A stretch of DNA of 64,000 bases, taken from positions 1,612,001-1,676,000 of the forward strand of contig NZ_KZ614149.1 of the NCBI RefSeq assembly GCF_002886255.1, written 5' to 3'. The translations under genes and the position numbers were made by a program. Positions 62,095 to 64,000 of this stretch are shown in pieces. Origin of the DNA: Alteribacillus bidgolensis. Lineage in GTDB: Bacteria > Bacillota > Bacilli > Bacillales > Marinococcaceae. The notes under the pieces were generated by a model. It saw nothing but the letters and a program-made list of their open reading frames with translations. It did no database searches and was not told the DNA's origin. Numbering within the stretch: position 1 is the stretch's first letter; each line of letters begins with the position of its first letter.

Positions 62095-62505
62095 ATGCTT
62101 TGGTTTCTTTTTGGGGGAAATATTTTACTAATTATTTCGCTTTATATGTATTTGGCTGAGCGCAAAGAAAAATGGCGCCCCTCCTCGTTTATTATGAATG
62201 CAATTATGACCCCAGTAACATTATTTGCTCTTTGCACAGGCTTTTTGTTTACTTATATACATCCTGGCTTTCTGATTGAAACAAGTATCGCAGCAGGTGT
62301 GCTTGGCTTAAGCTGCGGCCTTTTGTTTGGTAGTTTATTTAACTTTGATTCCGCGATGACGGGAGCTTGCAATGGTTTAATGGCAGGTATAATGACACCA
62401 ATGCTTGGAGAAATGGCCGGCCGCTCTCCTATATTTCTTGTTTTTACCCAGCTGCTGTTTTACTTGTTATTATATTATTTTCGTTTTGGTGCTCGTCTGC
62501 CTTAA
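62095..62505 (+). CDS. Small multi-span membrane protein (possibly YjcA-like)
   Basis: A 136-residue protein with about four membrane helices (LFGGNILLIISLYMYL; TPVTLFALCTGFLFTYI; GVLGLSCGLLFGSLF; FTQLLFYLLLYYF). ATG 62095 follows AGGAGGG. In Bacillus the sporulation membrane protein YjcA lies in this neighbourhood (cotO-cotZ ... yjcA ... yjcF-H), so a sporulation role is likely but rests on context. Confidence 0.68.
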   Translation: MLWFLFGGNILLIISLYMYLAERKEKWRPSSFIMNAIMTPVTLFALCTGFLFTYIHPGFLIETSIAAGVLGLSCGLLFGSLFNFDSAMTGACNGLMAGIMTPMLGEMAGRSPIFLVFTQLLFYLLLYYFRFGARLP

Positions 62506-62514
62506 TGCAAAAAG

Positions 62515-62548
62515 GTTCTGGCCGTTTTCTACCAGGCCAGAACTTTTT
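62515..62548. terminator. Bidirectional terminator
   Basis: GTTCTGGCC (62515-62523) pairs with GGCCAGAAC (62535-62543), with T tracts on both strands, between convergent genes. Confidence 0.85.
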
Positions 62549-62571
62549 CCACCATTAAAAATGGCTTGTTA

Positions 62572-62658
62572 TTAGCAAACGTACGCAGAGCCTACAATAA
62601 TGAGCAAAATAAACAGTACAACGATGAGAGTGAAACTGTTGTAATAACCGTGGGACAT
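62572..62658 (-). CDS. YjcZ-family sporulation peptide (28 residues)
   Basis: ATG 62658 follows GGGAGG. The product MSHGYYNSFTLIVVLFILL then IIVGSAYVC has the short Gly/Tyr-rich head and single LIVVLFILLIIVG membrane helix that define the YjcZ family of tiny sporulation proteins. Confidence 0.88.
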   Translation of the reverse strand: MSHGYYNSFTLIVVLFILLIIVGSAYVC

Positions 62659-62850
62659 TTGCCTTTCCTCCCTTTCAAGGAAGATTGAGAAATCCTTCTC
62701 ACCATAGATATATGCGTATTACCTAGAATGGTGCGTTAGATTTTTTAAGTCGTATACCTACCCCTTCGATTAGCTTTCTAGATATATGCACAGATTTATT
62801 ATTCCTCCATATGCTGTTACAGGGTATAATCCTTTTTATAAATACTCAGG

Positions 62851-63249
62851 ATGGTGGTAATCGTGCATTTTTATCATGGTGAAAGCTTTCCGGAGCCAAA
62901 TCGCCAGCAGCAGCCTTCTGTTCAATATATTCCTCCAGTTGTGATAGAAGGATATGTTAATCAATGGATACAAACATTTATTCCTGGATACGGAAATGTT
63001 ATTGCTTATGTGCTTGACTATAATCGTCGCACGGGCATGGTAGCGATGTTTATTTATCAGCCGCCATTTTATCGGCGAAGATATATACAAGTCTATCATG
63101 GAGATTTAGTAGGGATTAGTCCTTATTTCGGTCCGACTCCTCCTCGTCCAGGCGGTGGCCGACCTCCTCGCCCGCCGTATGGTGGCCCAGGCGGCGGACC
63201 AGGGCAAGGCGGCGGTTTTTGGCCATGGCTGATCGGCCAGTTTTTCTAG
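62851..63249 (+). CDS. Proline/glycine-rich tailed protein, possible spore surface protein
   Basis: A 132-residue protein: residues 20-92 form a beta-rich domain (VVIEGYVNQWIQTFIPGYG, MVAMFIYQPPFYRRRYIQVY), and the last 40 residues are a low-complexity Pro/Gly/Arg tail ending FWPWLIGQFF. GTG 62863 with GGTGG before it is an alternative start. Proximity to coat and YjcZ genes suggests spore association; unproven. Confidence 0.68.
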   Translation: MVVIVHFYHGESFPEPNRQQQPSVQYIPPVVIEGYVNQWIQTFIPGYGNVIAYVLDYNRRTGMVAMFIYQPPFYRRRYIQVYHGDLVGISPYFGPTPPRPGGGRPPRPPYGGPGGGPGQGGGFWPWLIGQFF

Positions 63250-63268
63250 GAAAAGCAAACGTATCCTA

Positions 63269-63440
63269 TTAGAAAAACTTGGCTAATCGCATAGTCCAAA
63301 TGGTGGACGATTAATTTCCTTTATTTTTCCAATACTATCTGAATGTGCTGATTTACTCGTCGTTTCTTGCCAATTACTAGCCACTATCGTCTTTTTACTC
63401 GCCGGCGATCACGATTTACTCGCCAATCCCGCAAGATGAC
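63269..63440. repeat. Repeat fragments: dispersed-family end and GGCGAGTA words
   Basis: TTAGAAAAACTTGGCTAATCG (from 63269) is one end of the dispersed family. From about 63350 the minus strand reads GGCGAGTAAATCG, GGCGAGTAAAAAG and GGCTAGTAATTGG, the same words as the 23.3-23.9 kb repeats. Confidence 0.65.
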
Positions 63441-63449
63441 GTACAGCAA

Positions 63450-63485
63450 AAACCCAGATACAGGAAAAACCTCGTATCTGGGTTT
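63450..63485 (-). terminator. Terminator of the PTS EIIA gene
   Basis: AAACCCAGATAC (63450-63461) pairs perfectly with GTATCTGGGTTT (63474-63485); TTTTGCTG follows on the minus strand. Confidence 0.85.
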
Positions 63486-63490
63486 ACTAA

Positions 63491-64000
63491 TTATTGAATC
63501 TCTACTACGTTTTTATCGTCTTTAGTGACTGTTTGATTTTTCTTCACGTTCACGGATTGCTCTTCGGTTAAATTAGTAAACACTACCGGAGTTATCGTAG
63601 ATTTAGCTTTTTCTTCAACCAGCGAAAGATCTGCTTTCACTAAAAGTTGTCCTTTTTGTACGCTGGCTCCTTCTTCTACAAATACTTCAAAGCCTTCTCC
63701 TTGCATATTAACGGTATCAATACCAATATGAAGCAGAATTTCCAGGCCATCGCCAGTTTTAATTCCTACTGCGTGTTTGGTTGGAAATACATTATTAATG
63801 ACCCCGTTTACCGGCGAAACAAATTCACCGTCTGAAGGTTTGATGGCAAAACCATCCCCCATCATTTTGCCAGCGAAAACGTCGTCTGGTACTTCTTCAA
63901 TGGAAAGAATCTCACCGTTTGCCGGACTCCCAATAGATACAGGGCCGCTCGTTTCTGGTTTAACAGCAGGCTCTGCTTCTTTTTTCGGGTCAAATTCTGG
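63491..64000 (-). CDS. PTS glucose-type EIIA domain protein, 5' end cut by window edge
   Basis: 169 codons lie in the window. The EIIA-Glc domain is complete: SPANGEILSIEEVPDDVFAG, MMGDGFAIKPSDGEFVSPV and the phosphorylated histidine in LEILLHIGIDTVNMQGEGF. It accepts phosphate from HPr and passes it to a sugar-specific EIIB. The upstream EFDPKKEAEPAVKPETSG looks like a linker, so this could be a stand-alone EIIA or the tail of an EIICBA fusion; the window cannot decide. Confidence 0.9.
   Translation of the reverse strand, partial: PEFDPKKEAEPAVKPETSGPVSIGSPANGEILSIEEVPDDVFAGKMMGDGFAIKPSDGEFVSPVNGVINNVFPTKHAVGIKTGDGLEILLHIGIDTVNMQGEGFEVFVEEGASVQKGQLLVKADLSLVEEKAKSTITPVVFTNLTEEQSVNVKKNQTVTKDDKNVVEIQ

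Overview
The window comes from a low-to-moderate GC, endospore-forming member of the Bacillaceae. The evidence is a CotZ/CotY-type and a CotO-type spore coat protein, a YjcZ-type sporulation peptide, a teichoic acid export operon, and yjcH-yjcG-yjcF in Bacillus order. A beta-lysine acetyltransferase (ablB) hints at a halotolerant lifestyle. The species cannot be named from sequence alone. No rRNA, tRNA, CRISPR array, prophage or intact insertion sequence was seen.

The most notable content is three genes whose reading frames run through an in-frame TGA best read as selenocysteine: a small protein with a GGD-U-CGG motif (358-750), a UGSC-family selenoprotein (12706-13251, minus) next to a conserved partner gene (13330-14376), and an OsmC-like protein whose peroxidatic Cys is replaced by Sec (16498-16968). 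Each TGA is followed, 19 to 26 nt downstream, by a 6-7 bp hairpin whose five-base loop can be drawn as N-G-N-N-T. That matches what bacterial SECIS elements require. The Sec machinery (selA, selB, selC, selD) is not in this window.

Layout. 0-4.4 kb: partial bioY with a BirA operator, the first selenoprotein, and tagD / CDP-glycerol transferase / tagG / tagH. 4.6-12.2 kb: a membrane-anchored di-heme cytochrome c, a VOC protein, a three-gene membrane cluster, a metallo-beta-lactamase-fold hydrolase, and SprT-like and DUF1540 proteins. 12.5-17 kb: the UGSC pair, YihY, MOSC and OsmC-Sec. 17-23 kb: decayed genes, malic enzyme divergent from glutamate dehydrogenase, and a comB with a nonsense codon. 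23.9-28.2 kb: aldehyde dehydrogenase and acetolactate synthase, then YitW. 28.4-34.6 kb: a rhodanese-fold protein, ablB, a two-gene unit of ATP-grasp ligase plus papain-fold protein, and TatD. 35-47.6 kb: a LexA-boxed Y-family polymerase, an acyl-CoA ligase, a plasmid-type DUF3967 gene pair, an FMN reductase, an alanine/sodium symporter, a lipoprotein, a 2-hydroxyacid dehydrogenase, a chemotaxis receptor and fumC. 47.6-56.4 kb is repeat-rich accessory DNA: LysR/PhzF, an isochorismatase-fold hydrolase beside a broken lrp, and a D-amino-acid-type cluster (YheO/DauR-like regulator, RidA, threonine-synthase-like enzyme) facing a broken D-threonine-aldolase-like gene. 56.4-64 kb: PgpA, yjcH-G-F, an MBL hydrolase, coat genes, and a PTS EIIA domain cut by the window edge.

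A dispersed intergenic repeat family (about 80-270 bp, ending in TTAGAAAAACT on one side and a TACTTT/AAAGTA hairpin on the other) occurs at least a dozen times and has interrupted one coding sequence (33309-33749). A second repeat type built on GGCGAGTA words fills 23.27-23.92 kb. Several genes are broken (5'-nucleotidase, comB, lrp, dsd1-like, others), so this stretch is undergoing local gene loss.
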